Assembly: GCA_000283635.1 (NCBI GenBank)
Contig: HE613569.1
Location: 397,501 to 461,500, forward strand
Length of the DNA stretch: 64,000 nucleotides
DNA from: Streptococcus macedonicus ACA-DC 198
GTDB taxonomy: Bacteria; Bacillota; Bacilli; Lactobacillales; Streptococcaceae
Reading direction: 5' to 3'
A program made the translations under genes and the position numbers. The notes under the pieces are model-generated. The model ran no database searches. It was not told the DNA's origin and saw only the letters and a list, made by a program, of their open reading frames with translations. Within the stretch, counting starts at the first letter, position 1. Each line of letters begins with the position of its first letter. Positions 1 through 8,503 of this stretch are shown piece by piece.

Positions 1-1
1 C

Positions 2-691
2 TTATCTGCTTCAATCAATGATTTGAAACAAGTCTTTGGTGTTGCTCTTGGAAGTCAAGGTTTGGGGTCATTGTTCTCAGATGCTTCACGTATCCCAGGT
101 GTTTTAATGGCAATTCTTGCTTTCTCATTGACAGATATCTTTGATACAATTGGTACACTTGTTGGTACTGGTGAAAAAGTTGGTATTGTTGCCACAACTG
201 GTGAAAATAAAGAATCTAAATCATTTGACCGTGCCCTTTATTCTGATTTGGTTGGTACAACATTAGGTGCGATTGCAGGTACTTCAAACGTAACAACTTA
301 CGTTGAATCAGCAGCAGGTATCGGGGCTGGTGGTCGTACTGGTTTGACTGCTCTTGTTGTAGCTGTTCTCTTTGCTATTTCAAGTTTCTTTAGTTCACTT
401 GTTTCAATCGTTCCTACACAAGCAACAGCACCTATCCTTATCATCGTTGGTGTAATGATGCTTTCAAATCTTAAAAATGTTAAGTGGGATGATTTGAGCG
501 AAGCTCTTCCAGCCTTCTTTACATCAATCTTTATGGGATTCAGCTATAGCATCACTTACGGTATCGCAGCTGGATTTATCACTTACACACTAGTTAAAAT
601 TGTGAAAGGTCAAGCTAAAGATGTTCACTTTGTTATGTGGATTTTGGATTTCTTGTTCATTCTTAACTTTGTTTGCTTGGCAATTTTGTAA
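2..691 (+). CDS. NCS2-family purine permease, C-terminal part (gene starts before the window)
   Basis: The reading frame is open from base 2 and ends at TAA 689-691, so only the last ~229 residues are present. The protein is hydrophobic with several membrane helices and contains the segment LTDIFDTIGTLVGTGEKVG, which I associate with the AzgA/PbuG branch of NCS2 guanine/hypoxanthine/adenine permeases. It would import purine bases by proton symport across the cytoplasmic membrane. The family assignment is from remembered motifs; the exact base transported cannot be told. A strong terminator follows directly, so it ends its transcription unit. Confidence 0.85.
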   Translation, partial: LSASINDLKQVFGVALGSQGLGSLFSDASRIPGVLMAILAFSLTDIFDTIGTLVGTGEKVGIVATTGENKESKSFDRALYSDLVGTTLGAIAGTSNVTTYVESAAGIGAGGRTGLTALVVAVLFAISSFFSSLVSIVPTQATAPILIIVGVMMLSNLKNVKWDDLSEALPAFFTSIFMGFSYSITYGIAAGFITYTLVKIVKGQAKDVHFVMWILDFLFILNFVCLAIL

Positions 692-710
692 GAGATATAG
701 TTTTAGACGA

Positions 711-741
711 AAGTTGGAGGAGAAATTCCTCCAGCTTTTTT
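711..741 (+). terminator. Rho-independent terminator after the purine permease
   Basis: AAGTTGGAGG and CCTCCAGCTT form a 10-bp stem (one G-T pair) around a short loop, followed directly by a T run. Confidence 0.85.
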
Positions 742-840
742 AAATCCTTTTTAGGCGGTATTGAGTAGCTGTTTTAAGGTGTTTGGAGGATTAGAATTTT
801 GAAATTTTATAATAAAAATAGGAGAAAAGTCGGACGAGAC

Positions 841-869
841 TTGGAAGAGTTTCAGTTTTTTGATATAAT
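841..869 (+). promoter_or_regulatory. tsaE promoter placing the start codon at the transcript 5' end
   Basis: TTGGAA (841-846), a 17-nt spacer and TATAAT (864-869), with TG one base before the -10 (extended -10). The tsaE ATG begins at 876, six bases after the -10, where transcription itself would start. No Shine-Dalgarno fits, so the mRNA is probably leaderless. Confidence 0.6.
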
Positions 870-875
870 AGTTCC

Positions 876-1319
876 ATGTTTTATAGTCACAATGAAGATG
901 AGTTGATTGCTTATGGAAATCGGATCGGTCAAGAATTACAGGCAGGAGATATTCTTGTTTTAACAGGAAATCTTGGTGCTGGTAAGACGACCTTAACCAA
1001 GGGAATCGCTAAGGGACTTGATATTCACCAGATGATTAAGAGTCCAACATACACAATTGTTCGGGAATACGAAGGACGTTTACCACTTTATCATTTAGAT
1101 GTTTATCGTATCGGAAATGACCCTGATTCTATCGATTTAGATGATTTTTTGTATGGTGATGGCGTAACTGTGATTGAGTGGGGTGAGCTTCTTGAGGCTG
1201 ACTTGCTTGGTGATTATCTAGAGCTTGTTATTACGCCGTCAGGAGATGGGCGTGAAATAGCACTACATGCTAACGGTTCACGGAGTCAAACGCTTTTGGA
1301 GGCGATTGAACGTGGCTGA
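876..1319 (+). CDS. tsaE: tRNA threonylcarbamoyladenosine biosynthesis ATPase TsaE
   Basis: 147-aa P-loop protein with Walker A GNLGAGKTT near residues 31-39, the usual TsaE position, and the SPTYTIVREYEG segment typical of the family. TsaE is the ATPase of the TsaBDE complex that makes the t6A modification at position 37 of ANN-decoding tRNAs in the cytoplasm. Length is normal. The ATG lies six bases after a -10 box, suggesting leaderless expression. The end overlaps the GTG of the acetyltransferase gene by eight bases, and brpA follows, the same order I remember from S. mutans. Confidence 0.93.
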   Translation: MFYSHNEDELIAYGNRIGQELQAGDILVLTGNLGAGKTTLTKGIAKGLDIHQMIKSPTYTIVREYEGRLPLYHLDVYRIGNDPDSIDLDDFLYGDGVTVIEWGELLEADLLGDYLELVITPSGDGREIALHANGSRSQTLLEAIERG

Positions 1320-1824
1320 GCAGGAAGTTATCATTGAGGAAGCGCAGCCTTCAGATGCCAAAGCTTTGATTGATTTACTCAATCAAGTAAATGCAGAAAC
1401 AGATTTTATCATTTTAGAGAAGAACTTATCTCTTGATGATATGCAGACTTTTTTACGAACACGTGCAGAAGTCTTAAATGAAATTTGTTTGGTTGTTAGA
1501 GTTGGTTCTGAGCTTGCGGGAGTGCTTAATATTGTTAGTACGAACTCACCACAAACTAATCATATCGGCGATATTTTCATTGCATTGCAAGAAAAATATT
1601 GGGGATACGGGCTTGGTTCGCTTTTAATGGAAGTTGCTCTTGATTGGGCAGAGCAAATGCCAATGATTCGCCGTTTGGAGTTAACAGTTCAAGCTAGAAA
1701 TAGCAGAGCTGTTCACCTTTATGAAAAGTTCGGTTTTAAGATTGAAGCTATGAAAGAACGTGGCGCAAAAACTAAAGATGGAGAATTTCTTGACGTCTAC
1801 TTGATGAGTAGGTTGATAGACTAA
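1312..1824 (+). CDS. GNAT-family N-acetyltransferase
   Basis: 170-aa protein with the GNAT core: an acetyl-CoA loop region around YWGYGLGSLLMEVALDWAE and a C-terminal ARNSRAVHLYEKFGF motif typical of RimI-like enzymes. Substrate unknown. I chose GTG 1312 because GGAGGCG (1298-1304) lies seven bases before it; a longer frame opens at ATG 1267 but overlaps tsaE heavily and lacks a ribosome site. The eight-base overlap with tsaE indicates translational coupling. It is co-transcribed with tsaE and probably brpA. Confidence 0.85.
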   Translation: MAEQEVIIEEAQPSDAKALIDLLNQVNAETDFIILEKNLSLDDMQTFLRTRAEVLNEICLVVRVGSELAGVLNIVSTNSPQTNHIGDIFIALQEKYWGYGLGSLLMEVALDWAEQMPMIRRLELTVQARNSRAVHLYEKFGFKIEAMKERGAKTKDGEFLDVYLMSRLID

Positions 1825-1834
1825 AAGTAAACAA

Positions 1835-2977
1835 ATGAAACTCGGAAAAAAAATTCTGCTAATGATAGCAGCAATCTTTGTAACAACAATTGTTGCCTTA
1901 GGTGTTTATATTACAACAGCTTACAATTTCTCAACAAGTGAGCTTTCAAAAACGTTTAAAGACTACAAGACGTCTGGTTCTAGTAGTAATGCTATTGAGC
2001 AAACAAAGCCTATCTCAATCCTTTTAATGGGGGTTGATACGGGAGATTCAGAACGTACGTCAACGTGGGAAGGTAACAGTGACTCTATGATTTTGGTGAC
2101 TGTTAATCCTGAAACGAAAAAAACAACGATGACTAGTTTGGAACGTGACATTTTGGTGACACTTACTGGACCAGAAGATAATGATATGAATGGCGTTGAA
2201 GCTAAATTGAATGCCGCATATGCTTCTGGTGGTGCGCAAATGGCTATCATGACAGTACAAAGTTTGTTGGATATTACTATTGATTACTATGTCCAAATCA
2301 ACATGCAAGGTTTGGTAGATTTGGTTGATGCTGTTGGTGGTATTACCGTAACCAATAATTTCGATTTTGCCATTTCGATTGCTGAAAATGAACCTGAATA
2401 TACAGCAACCGTTGAACCTGGTACACACAAGATTAATGGTGAACAAGCTTTGGTTTACGCACGTATGCGTTATGATGACCCAGAAGGTGACTATGGACGT
2501 CAAAAACGCCAACGTGAAGTCATTCAAAAAGTCTTGAAGAAAATTTTAGCGCTTGATAGTGTAAGTTCATATAAAAAAATCCTTTCTGCTGTAAGTAGCA
2601 ATATGCAAACAAATATTGAAATTTCATCTAGCACGATTCCAAGTCTACTTGGTTATACAGATGCTCTGAGTGATATTGAAACCTACCAACTACAAGGTGA
2701 GGATGCGACGATTAATGGTACATCATATCAGATTATCACATCAGATCATCTGCTTGAAATTCAAAATAATATCAAGAAACAACTTGGTTTGGATGAAAGT
2801 ACAACCTTACAAACAACAGCTGTTCTCTATGAAAATCTCTACGGTAGTGGGACATCAAGTTCTTATGATAGTGGCTATGACAGTGGCTATGACAGTGGTT
2901 ACAGTGATTACAATAGTGGTGGTTATAGCGACTATAGCACAGATACTTATTCTGATTACAGTGCTTATTCATATTAA
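1835..2977 (+). CDS. brpA: LytR-CpsA-Psr (LCP) family cell-wall glycopolymer ligase, BrpA-like
   Basis: 380-aa protein with an N-terminal signal-anchor helix (residues ~7-28), an extracellular LCP domain starting at ISILLMGVDTG and the conserved YARMRYDDPEGDYGRQKRQ segment whose arginines bind the lipid pyrophosphate. LCP enzymes transfer undecaprenyl-linked polymers to peptidoglycan. Placement after tsaE and a GNAT gene matches brpA of S. mutans. The last ~45 residues are an Asp/Ser/Gly/Tyr tail with tandem DSGY-type repeats. A hairpin terminator follows. Confidence 0.88.
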   Translation: MKLGKKILLMIAAIFVTTIVALGVYITTAYNFSTSELSKTFKDYKTSGSSSNAIEQTKPISILLMGVDTGDSERTSTWEGNSDSMILVTVNPETKKTTMTSLERDILVTLTGPEDNDMNGVEAKLNAAYASGGAQMAIMTVQSLLDITIDYYVQINMQGLVDLVDAVGGITVTNNFDFAISIAENEPEYTATVEPGTHKINGEQALVYARMRYDDPEGDYGRQKRQREVIQKVLKKILALDSVSSYKKILSAVSSNMQTNIEISSSTIPSLLGYTDALSDIETYQLQGEDATINGTSYQIITSDHLLEIQNNIKKQLGLDESTTLQTTAVLYENLYGSGTSSSYDSGYDSGYDSGYSDYNSGGYSDYSTDTYSDYSAYSY

Positions 2978-2984
2978 GATAATA

Positions 2985-3013
2985 GAAGCTGAGATGAAAT
3001 CTCAGCTTCTTTA
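2985..3013. terminator. Hairpin terminator between convergent genes
   Basis: GAAGCTGAGA (2985-2994) and TCTCAGCTTC form a perfect 10-bp stem around TGAAA, followed by CTTT. It lies between brpA (+) and the small minus-strand gene, and may serve both. Confidence 0.7.
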
Positions 3014-3059
3014 ATTTGAAAAATTTGGTCTGATTAATTGCCTTATCAGTGGTTATTGC

Positions 3060-3362
3060 TTAGTTTTCTTCTTGATATTTTGCTAGCGTTGCTTTGATTT
3101 GCTCTAAGCGGCTATTAGTTTCTTGTTCAAAAAGGCGACGTTTGTAATCCAAATCTTGTCTGATTGTTTGAAGTGTTGGAAGCTGGTTGTTAATGTCGTC
3201 AATGCTGCGACGAATTTTTGCGATATCAGTTGAAATTCTTTCGCTAATGTCATCAGCTTCTGCGATTTCTGCTTTAAATTGGTCGCGGTTTTTATAGACG
3301 TGATAAGCTGCATATCCTGTGCAACCAGCCACGCCGAGTGCGATAAGATGTCTTAATTTCAT
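3060..3362 (-). CDS. Small membrane-anchored coiled-coil protein of unknown function
   Basis: 100-aa protein. A weak hydrophobic N-terminal segment (residues ~5-22) is followed by a charged, heptad-like helical region with many Glu, Lys, Arg and Gln, so it is probably a bitopic protein with a cytoplasmic or surface coiled coil. I know similar small genes beside hit in streptococci but no function. Its ATG overlaps the hit stop codon by four bases, so it is translated with hit. Confidence 0.75.
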   Translation of the reverse strand: MKLRHLIALGVAGCTGYAAYHVYKNRDQFKAEIAEADDISERISTDIAKIRRSIDDINNQLPTLQTIRQDLDYKRRLFEQETNSRLEQIKATLAKYQEEN

Positions 3363-3778
3363 GCTTTTACCTCTTGAGAGATTTGCTCTGCTAATTTACC
3401 AAGCGCTTCAAAGTCAGGTTCGTGTTCTGTGAAGGCAAATGTGACTTCGTCGTTAGTATCATAACGTGGAATGAGGTGGACGTGTGCATGGAAAACAGTT
3501 TGTCCAGCGACTTCTTCGTTGTTATTAAGAATGTTCATGCCGACAGCACTAGTAGCTTTTTGGACGGCACGTGCGACTTTTGGTAAACGACCAAAGAGTA
3601 TTTCTGATGCTTCTTGAGACATGGCAAGAACATTGCGGACGTGCTCTTTTGGAATTAATAGAGTATGTCCTTTAGTTGTTTGTGAAATGTCTAAAAAAGC
3701 AAGTACTTGGTCATCTTCATAGACTTTTGATGACGGAATGTCACCAGCGATAATTTTACAAAAGATACAATTTTCCAT
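3359..3778 (-). CDS. hit: HIT-family nucleotide-binding protein
   Basis: 139-aa protein with the histidine triad HAHVH (in VFHAHVHLIPRYD) and the N-terminal CIFCKIIAGDIP typical of HIT/HINT proteins, which hydrolyse or bind nucleoside phosphoramidates and dinucleotides. The start chosen is ATG at 3778 (minus strand) because AGGTG lies six bases before it; a GTG nine bases further out would sit on the ribosome site itself. It is divergent from ecsA, the usual arrangement in Firmicutes. Confidence 0.92.
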   Translation of the reverse strand: MENCIFCKIIAGDIPSSKVYEDDQVLAFLDISQTTKGHTLLIPKEHVRNVLAMSQEASEILFGRLPKVARAVQKATSAVGMNILNNNEEVAGQTVFHAHVHLIPRYDTNDEVTFAFTEHEPDFEALGKLAEQISQEVKA

Positions 3779-3841
3779 TTGAATCACCTATAATCCTTTG
3801 ATTTTGTTATAATTATTATATCAAAAATTTGTGGGTATCTT

Positions 3842-4567
3842 ATGTTAAAAATTGAAAATGTAACTGGGGGATATATTAACATCCCTGTCTTAAAAAATAT
3901 TTCTTTTGAAGTTGGTGACGGTGAGCTTATTGGCTTAATTGGTTTGAATGGGGCTGGTAAGTCAACGACAATCAATGAAATTATCGGACTTTTAACGCCA
4001 TATCAAGGGCAAATTTCGATTGATGGTTTGACTTTGGCGCAGGATCAGGCGGAATATCGTAAGAAAATCGGATTTATCCCAGAAATGCCAAGTTTATATG
4101 AAGAACTGACTTTACGTGAACATTTAGAAACGGTTGCAATGGCTTATGACCTTAATTATGATGAGGCGATGGCGCGTGCGACAGAATTGTTGGAACTTTT
4201 CCGTTTATCTGATAAATTAGAGTGGTTTCCGATTAATTTCTCTAAAGGGATGAAGCAGAAGGTCATGATTATTTGTGCCTTTATGGTTAATCCAAGTTTG
4301 TTTATCGTTGATGAACCCTTTTTGGGATTGGACCCATTAGCGATTTCTGATTTGACAGAATTATTGGCGCAAGAAAAGGCAAAAGGAAAAGCGATTTTGA
4401 TGTCAACACACGTTTTGGATGCTGCTGAAAAGATGTGTGACCGTTTTGTGATTTTGCATCAAGGGCAAATTCGTGCGACTGGTACATTGGCAGAGCTACG
4501 TGAAGCTTTTGGTGATGAGACAGCAACGCTTAATGCTATTTATATGTCATTGACTAAAGAGGTGTGA
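3842..4567 (+). CDS. ecsA: ABC transporter ATP-binding protein EcsA
   Basis: 241-aa nucleotide-binding subunit: Walker A GLNGAGKST, a signature-type NFSKGMKQKVM, Walker B SLFIVDEPFLGLDP and switch His in STHVLD. It pairs with the EcsB-like permease starting two bases after its stop. In Bacillus the Ecs transporter affects regulated intramembrane proteolysis and secretion; the cargo is not established. Divergence from hit and linkage to ccrZ-trmB support the name. Confidence 0.88.
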   Translation: MLKIENVTGGYINIPVLKNISFEVGDGELIGLIGLNGAGKSTTINEIIGLLTPYQGQISIDGLTLAQDQAEYRKKIGFIPEMPSLYEELTLREHLETVAMAYDLNYDEAMARATELLELFRLSDKLEWFPINFSKGMKQKVMIICAFMVNPSLFIVDEPFLGLDPLAISDLTELLAQEKAKGKAILMSTHVLDAAEKMCDRFVILHQGQIRATGTLAELREAFGDETATLNAIYMSLTKEV

Positions 4568-4568
4568 T

Positions 4569-5603
4569 ATGAAAGAAGTTTTTCAAAAGCGCCGTAGTGC
4601 TTTTTTAGGGCAAAGCTTAAAGTATCTTCGTTATGTCTTTAATGACCATTTTGTGCTAGTCTTGGTTTTCTTAACAGGTTTTCTGATGGTTCAATACAGC
4701 CAGCTGTTACGTCAGTTTCCAAGCCAGACAGTCGTTGTTGACGTGATTTTGGTCTTGGTTATCCTTGTTTTGCTTAGCCTTGGGAAGATTGCGACTTATT
4801 TGGAAGCACCTGATAAATTGTTCTATTTGCCAAAAGAAGTTGAGATTTTGCAATGGCTATCACAGGCAAGACGTCGTGCTTTTGTGATTTGGACGATTGT
4901 GCAAACAGTAATTCTTGTCTTATTAGCTCCTATCTTCTTTAAACTAGGTTTTTCAATGGTTACCTTTGGCATTTTATTGCTTGCTTTAGCGGCTGTGAAA
5001 TGGCTTGTAATGAAAGAAAAAAGCAAGGTCTTCTTTTCTCAAGGAAAATTTTCATGGGATGCTGCCATTTCTTATGAAGCAAAACGTCGTCAAGGAGTGC
5101 TTAAATTCTTTTCACTTTTCACAACGGTTAAGGGAATTTCAGCTAGTGTGAAACGTCGTTCGTATTTGGATGGTCTGCTTGGTTTGGTCAAAAAAACACA
5201 TGCCAAAACATGGTCAAATTTATACCTACGTGCGTTTTTACGGAGTTCAGATTATTTTGCTTTAACCTTGCGATTACTCGCATTGAGTTTGCTTGCGCTT
5301 ATCTTTATTTCCAATCGCTTGGTAGCAGTTAGCTTGGCTTTGGTCTTTAATTATTTATTGCTTTTTCAATTATTAACCCTATCTCAACATTTTGATTATC
5401 AATATTTGACCAATCTTTATCCAATTTCTGAAAAGCAAAAGGCGGCTAATTTAAAGACATTTTTGAAAAAATTATCGTATTTACTGGGCTTTTTGGAGTT
5501 ATTATTAACGTTTTCTTGGCAAGCAGCGAGCTTGTTGGTTTTGGTAACGGTTATTATTACAGAATGGTATCTTCCTTACAAAATCAATAAGATGATTGAC
5601 TAG
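4569..5603 (+). CDS. ecsB: ABC transporter permease EcsB
   Basis: 344-aa polytopic membrane protein with about eight hydrophobic segments in pairs and a basic N-terminus. The length fits EcsB. It begins directly after ecsA with GAGGTG as ribosome site, so the two are coupled subunits of one exporter. Substrate unknown. The next gene starts 64 bases downstream with its own strong ribosome site. Confidence 0.85.
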   Translation: MKEVFQKRRSAFLGQSLKYLRYVFNDHFVLVLVFLTGFLMVQYSQLLRQFPSQTVVVDVILVLVILVLLSLGKIATYLEAPDKLFYLPKEVEILQWLSQARRRAFVIWTIVQTVILVLLAPIFFKLGFSMVTFGILLLALAAVKWLVMKEKSKVFFSQGKFSWDAAISYEAKRRQGVLKFFSLFTTVKGISASVKRRSYLDGLLGLVKKTHAKTWSNLYLRAFLRSSDYFALTLRLLALSLLALIFISNRLVAVSLALVFNYLLLFQLLTLSQHFDYQYLTNLYPISEKQKAANLKTFLKKLSYLLGFLELLLTFSWQAASLLVLVTVIITEWYLPYKINKMID

Positions 5604-5667
5604 GCGCTGTAAAACAAGTAAAATAGGAGTAAACAAACGATTTACGAAAGAAAAGGAGGGCGGACAG

Positions 5668-6462
5668 GTGACAGTATCGGATCAAGAATTGACAATGATT
5701 CCCTTGCGAGGTAAGAGTGGCAAAGCCTTTATTGGTCAATATCCAAACGGTGAAAAAATCTTTATTAAATTGAATACGACACCGATTTTGCCTGCACTTG
5801 CTAAAGAACAGATTGCACCACAATTATTGTGGGTACGTCGAACTGGCAATGGTGATACAATGAGTGCTCAAGAGTGGCTTGATGGTAGAATTTTGACAAA
5901 AGAGGATATGGGGAGTAAACAAATTGTCCATATTCTTTTACGTTTACATAAATCACGCCCTCTAGTTAATCAGCTGTTACAGTTGAACTATAAGATTGAA
6001 AATCCTTATGATTTGTTAGTGGATTGGGAAAAAAATGCCCCACTTCAAATCCAAGAAAATACTTATCTGCAAAGCATCGTTAAAGAATTAAAACGTAGTT
6101 TGCCAGAATTTCGTTCAGAAGTCGCAACAATTGTGCATGGTGACATTAAGCATAGCAACTGGGTCATTACGACTAGTGGTATGATTTACCTTGTTGATTG
6201 GGATTCTGTGCGATTGACAGATAGAATGTATGATGTAGCCTTTCTTTTGAGCCATTACATTCCATATTCTCGTTGGCAAGAGTGGTTACATTATTATGGT
6301 TATAAAGATAGCGAAAAGGTTCGTCAGAAGATTATTTGGTATGGACAATTTTCATATCTTTCACAAATTTTAAATTGTTTTGATAAACGTGACATGGAAC
6401 ACGTTAATCAAGAAATTTATGGTTTACGAAAATTTAGGGAGTTAGTTAGTAAAAAGAAATAA
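5668..6462 (+). CDS. ccrZ: Cell-cycle regulator CcrZ (choline/aminoglycoside-kinase-like fold)
   Basis: 264-aa protein with the kinase-like catalytic signature [11 protein letters not shown] (HGDxxxxN) and the metal-site segment [10 protein letters not shown]. CcrZ is known from pneumococcus as an FtsZ-associated protein linking division to replication initiation; before that it was annotated as a phosphotransferase. I chose GTG 5668 because AAAGGAGG (5652-5659) is eight bases upstream and this gives 264 residues, the length I recall for CcrZ. It overlaps trmB by one base (TAATG). Confidence 0.85.
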   Translation: MTVSDQELTMIPLRGKSGKAFIGQYPNGEKIFIKLNTTPILPALAKEQIAPQLLWVRRTGNGDTMSAQEWLDGRILTKEDMGSKQIVHILLRLHKSRPLVNQLLQLNYKIENPYDLLVDWEKNAPLQIQENTYLQSIVKELKRSLPEFRSEVATIVHGDIKHSNWVITTSGMIYLVDWDSVRLTDRMYDVAFLLSHYIPYSRWQEWLHYYGYKDSEKVRQKIIWYGQFSYLSQILNCFDKRDMEHVNQEIYGLRKFRELVSKKK

Positions 6463-7100
6463 TGCGAGTTAGAAAACGTAAGGGTGCTGAGGAGCACTTG
6501 AAAAATAACCCACACTATGTTATTTTAAATCCAGAAGTGGTCAAAGGACATTGGCACGAAGTATTTGGTAATGATAATCCGATTCACATTGAAGTAGGTT
6601 CAGGAAAAGGTGCCTTTATTACTGGAATGGCTTTGCAAAATCCAGATATTAACTATATCGGAATTGACATTCAAGTATCTGTGCTTAGCTATGCTTTAGA
6701 TAAAGTGTTAGATAGTCAAGCACCGAATGTTCGTTTGTTGTTAGTTGATGGCTCTGATTTGACAAATTATTTTGCAGATCGTGAGATTGATTTAATGTAT
6801 TTAAATTTCTCTGACCCATGGCCTAAGAAACGTCATGAAAAACGACGTTTAACGCATAAGACGTTCTTGGATACTTACCGTCAAATTTTGCCAGAACAAG
6901 GTGAAATTCATTTCAAAACAGATAACCGTGGCTTGTTTGAATATAGTTTAGCAAGTTTCTCACAATATGGCATGATTTTAAAACAAGTTTGGTTAGATTT
7001 ACATGCTAGTGATTTTGAGGGAAATGTTATGACTGAATATGAGGAAAAATTCTCTCAAAAAGGACAGGTCATCTACCGTGTCGAAGCACAATTTCAGTAA
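6462..7100 (+). CDS. trmB: tRNA (guanine-N7)-methyltransferase
   Basis: 212-aa SAM-dependent methyltransferase that makes m7G46 in tRNA variable loops. Seen: the SAM-binding [10 protein letters not shown] motif (residues ~43-52), YIGIDIQ, and the TrmB signature [17 protein letters not shown]. Length is normal. The ATG shares a base with the ccrZ stop, so translation is coupled. A tRNA gene follows 41 bases later. Confidence 0.95.
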   Translation: MRVRKRKGAEEHLKNNPHYVILNPEVVKGHWHEVFGNDNPIHIEVGSGKGAFITGMALQNPDINYIGIDIQVSVLSYALDKVLDSQAPNVRLLLVDGSDLTNYFADREIDLMYLNFSDPWPKKRHEKRRLTHKTFLDTYRQILPEQGEIHFKTDNRGLFEYSLASFSQYGMILKQVWLDLHASDFEGNVMTEYEEKFSQKGQVIYRVEAQFQ

Positions 7101-7141
7101 TTAATGGATTGGTAAAAGAGGTTGTTACCTAAACTTCTTTT

Positions 7142-7226
7142 GGAGAGGTCGCATAGTGGTCGAGTGCGCACGCTTGGAAAGCGTGTAGTCCAATTGGGCT
7201 CGGGGGTTCGAATCCCCTCCTCTCCT
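7142..7226 (+). tRNA. tRNA-Ser (anticodon GGA)
   Basis: Full class II cloverleaf: acceptor GGAGAGG pairs with CCTCTCC (7219-7225); D arm; anticodon stem CACGC/GCGTG with loop TTGGAAA (anticodon GGA); long variable arm AGTCC-AATT-GGGCT; T arm with loop TTCGAAT. CCA is not encoded. The base after the acceptor stem is T, whereas bacterial serine tRNAs normally have G73. Reads UCC/UCU serine codons. Confidence 0.93.
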
Positions 7227-7247
7227 TACAAAATTGAATGATAAAAG

Positions 7248-7297
7248 ATGCCCTTTATTTTATAGATAATGATGTAAAAAATCAGGGCATTTTTTTG
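7248..7297 (+). terminator. Probable terminator after tRNA-Ser
   Basis: ATGCCCT (7248-7254) can pair with AGGGCAT (7284-7290), followed by seven T residues. The 29-base loop is long for a terminator. Confidence 0.6.
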
Positions 7298-7302
7298 TAC
7301 TC

Positions 7303-7416
7303 AATTATCGTAATGTTATTGAGGTTTATGAATGGGAAAGACTCTCACCGGAGTTAAAAAATAACAACTATAGTTTGTATGTTTGGGAGCAAGCTGCTGG
7401 TAGTAAAACTACTTAG
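7303..7416 (+). pseudogene. Remnant of an unidentified gene's 3' end
   Basis: A 37-codon open frame ends at TAG 7414-7416 and translates to a plausible C-terminus (…VIEVYEWERLSPELKN…) with no start codon or ribosome site. It ends 15 bases before the diguanylate cyclase gene, so it may be the tail of the first gene of the decayed polysaccharide locus. I do not recognise the family. It could be chance coding. Confidence 0.4.
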
Positions 7417-7431
7417 AATGGTGAGATTTTA

Positions 7432-8503
7432 ATGGTATTAGGAAAAGTAAGTGATTTTTTAATCAAGCATCAAAGATTGTTAACGTACTTAAGTATTTTT
7501 GCTGTGTTAATGTTATTAATGCGCGTAGTGTATTATTATGTTTTGATTGGCCATGATAAACCCATCATTTTAGCAATCTTGATAGGAATACTAGTCCTTT
7601 GGACCTTAGCATCTTACCCTAATCGAAGACAGCATGTGCTATCCCACTTTATCTTACAGAGTTCGAAACTTATTAACGTCTATGATGTAAGACTTAGATT
7701 ATCGTTTTATTGCGGTTAATAAGAATGGTATTCGGCTCATGGAAGAAATTTTTTATTTCACTCCCAAAATTGGTGACTTTCCAATGAATTATCTTGATAG
7801 TGAAGATGCTGCGCGTTTAAAAGCAAATGTTGATCGTGCGAAAAAGGGTGAAATATTTACATTTATGGATACTATTAAGACAGGCGACAAAATGCTTTAC
7901 TGGCAAAATATGTATTCTCCCATTTATAACAATCATCAAAAAGTGATTGGTGTTTTTTGTTTTGTTCTTGATATTACAGAGCAGAGACTTCATAAACTTG
8001 AAATACAGAGGATGGCATACGAAGATGTTTTAACACGGGTTCATAATCGACAATATATTGAGCTTGCTTTTGAGGAATGTCTGACACATAAAGAAGAACA
8101 AATTACGGTTATTATATCTGATTTGGATAAATTCAAGGAAGCAAACGATACCTTTGGACATGCTACGGGAGATAAGATTCTAATTAAATTTGGTGATATT
8201 TTAACGAAGATAATGCCTGAAACTGCTGTAATAACAAGGTTAGGTGGAGATGAATTTGCGGTTTTATTACCGGAAGTTTCTGAAAATCAAGCTGAATTTT
8301 TAATAAAACTTGTTCAAGCAGAAATGACTGTCACAGATATTGGTGTCACAGCATCTCTAGGTGCCTATACAGATTCTTATCAATCACATAAAACCTTCGT
8401 TGATTTTTGTGCAATGGCGGATAAGAAAATGTACGAAAATAAAAGTCAGAAGGATAAAGCGGATGATGTATCAAGATGTTGTTATTGTTATTCCTGCCTA
8501 TGA
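7432..8503 (+). pseudogene. Membrane PAS-GGDEF diguanylate cyclase, frameshifted
   Basis: The first part (7432-7719) gives two membrane helices; the second, in another frame (from about 7689), gives a PAS-like domain (…YSPIYNNHQKVIGVFCFVLDITEQ) and a GGDEF domain with DVLTRVHNR and RLGGDEFAVLLPE. Near 7683-7695 one extra base changes the frame: reading D-L-D-Y-R-F after YDV restores continuity. Diguanylate cyclases make c-di-GMP from two GTP. The GGDEF site is intact, but the inhibitory RxxD site is absent (PETA there). The end overlaps the glycosyltransferase start. Confidence 0.82.

Noticed and set aside
2670..3014. Overlapping frames on both strands at the end of brpA
   Set aside because: They are shadows of the repetitive Asp/Ser/Tyr codons of the BrpA tail.
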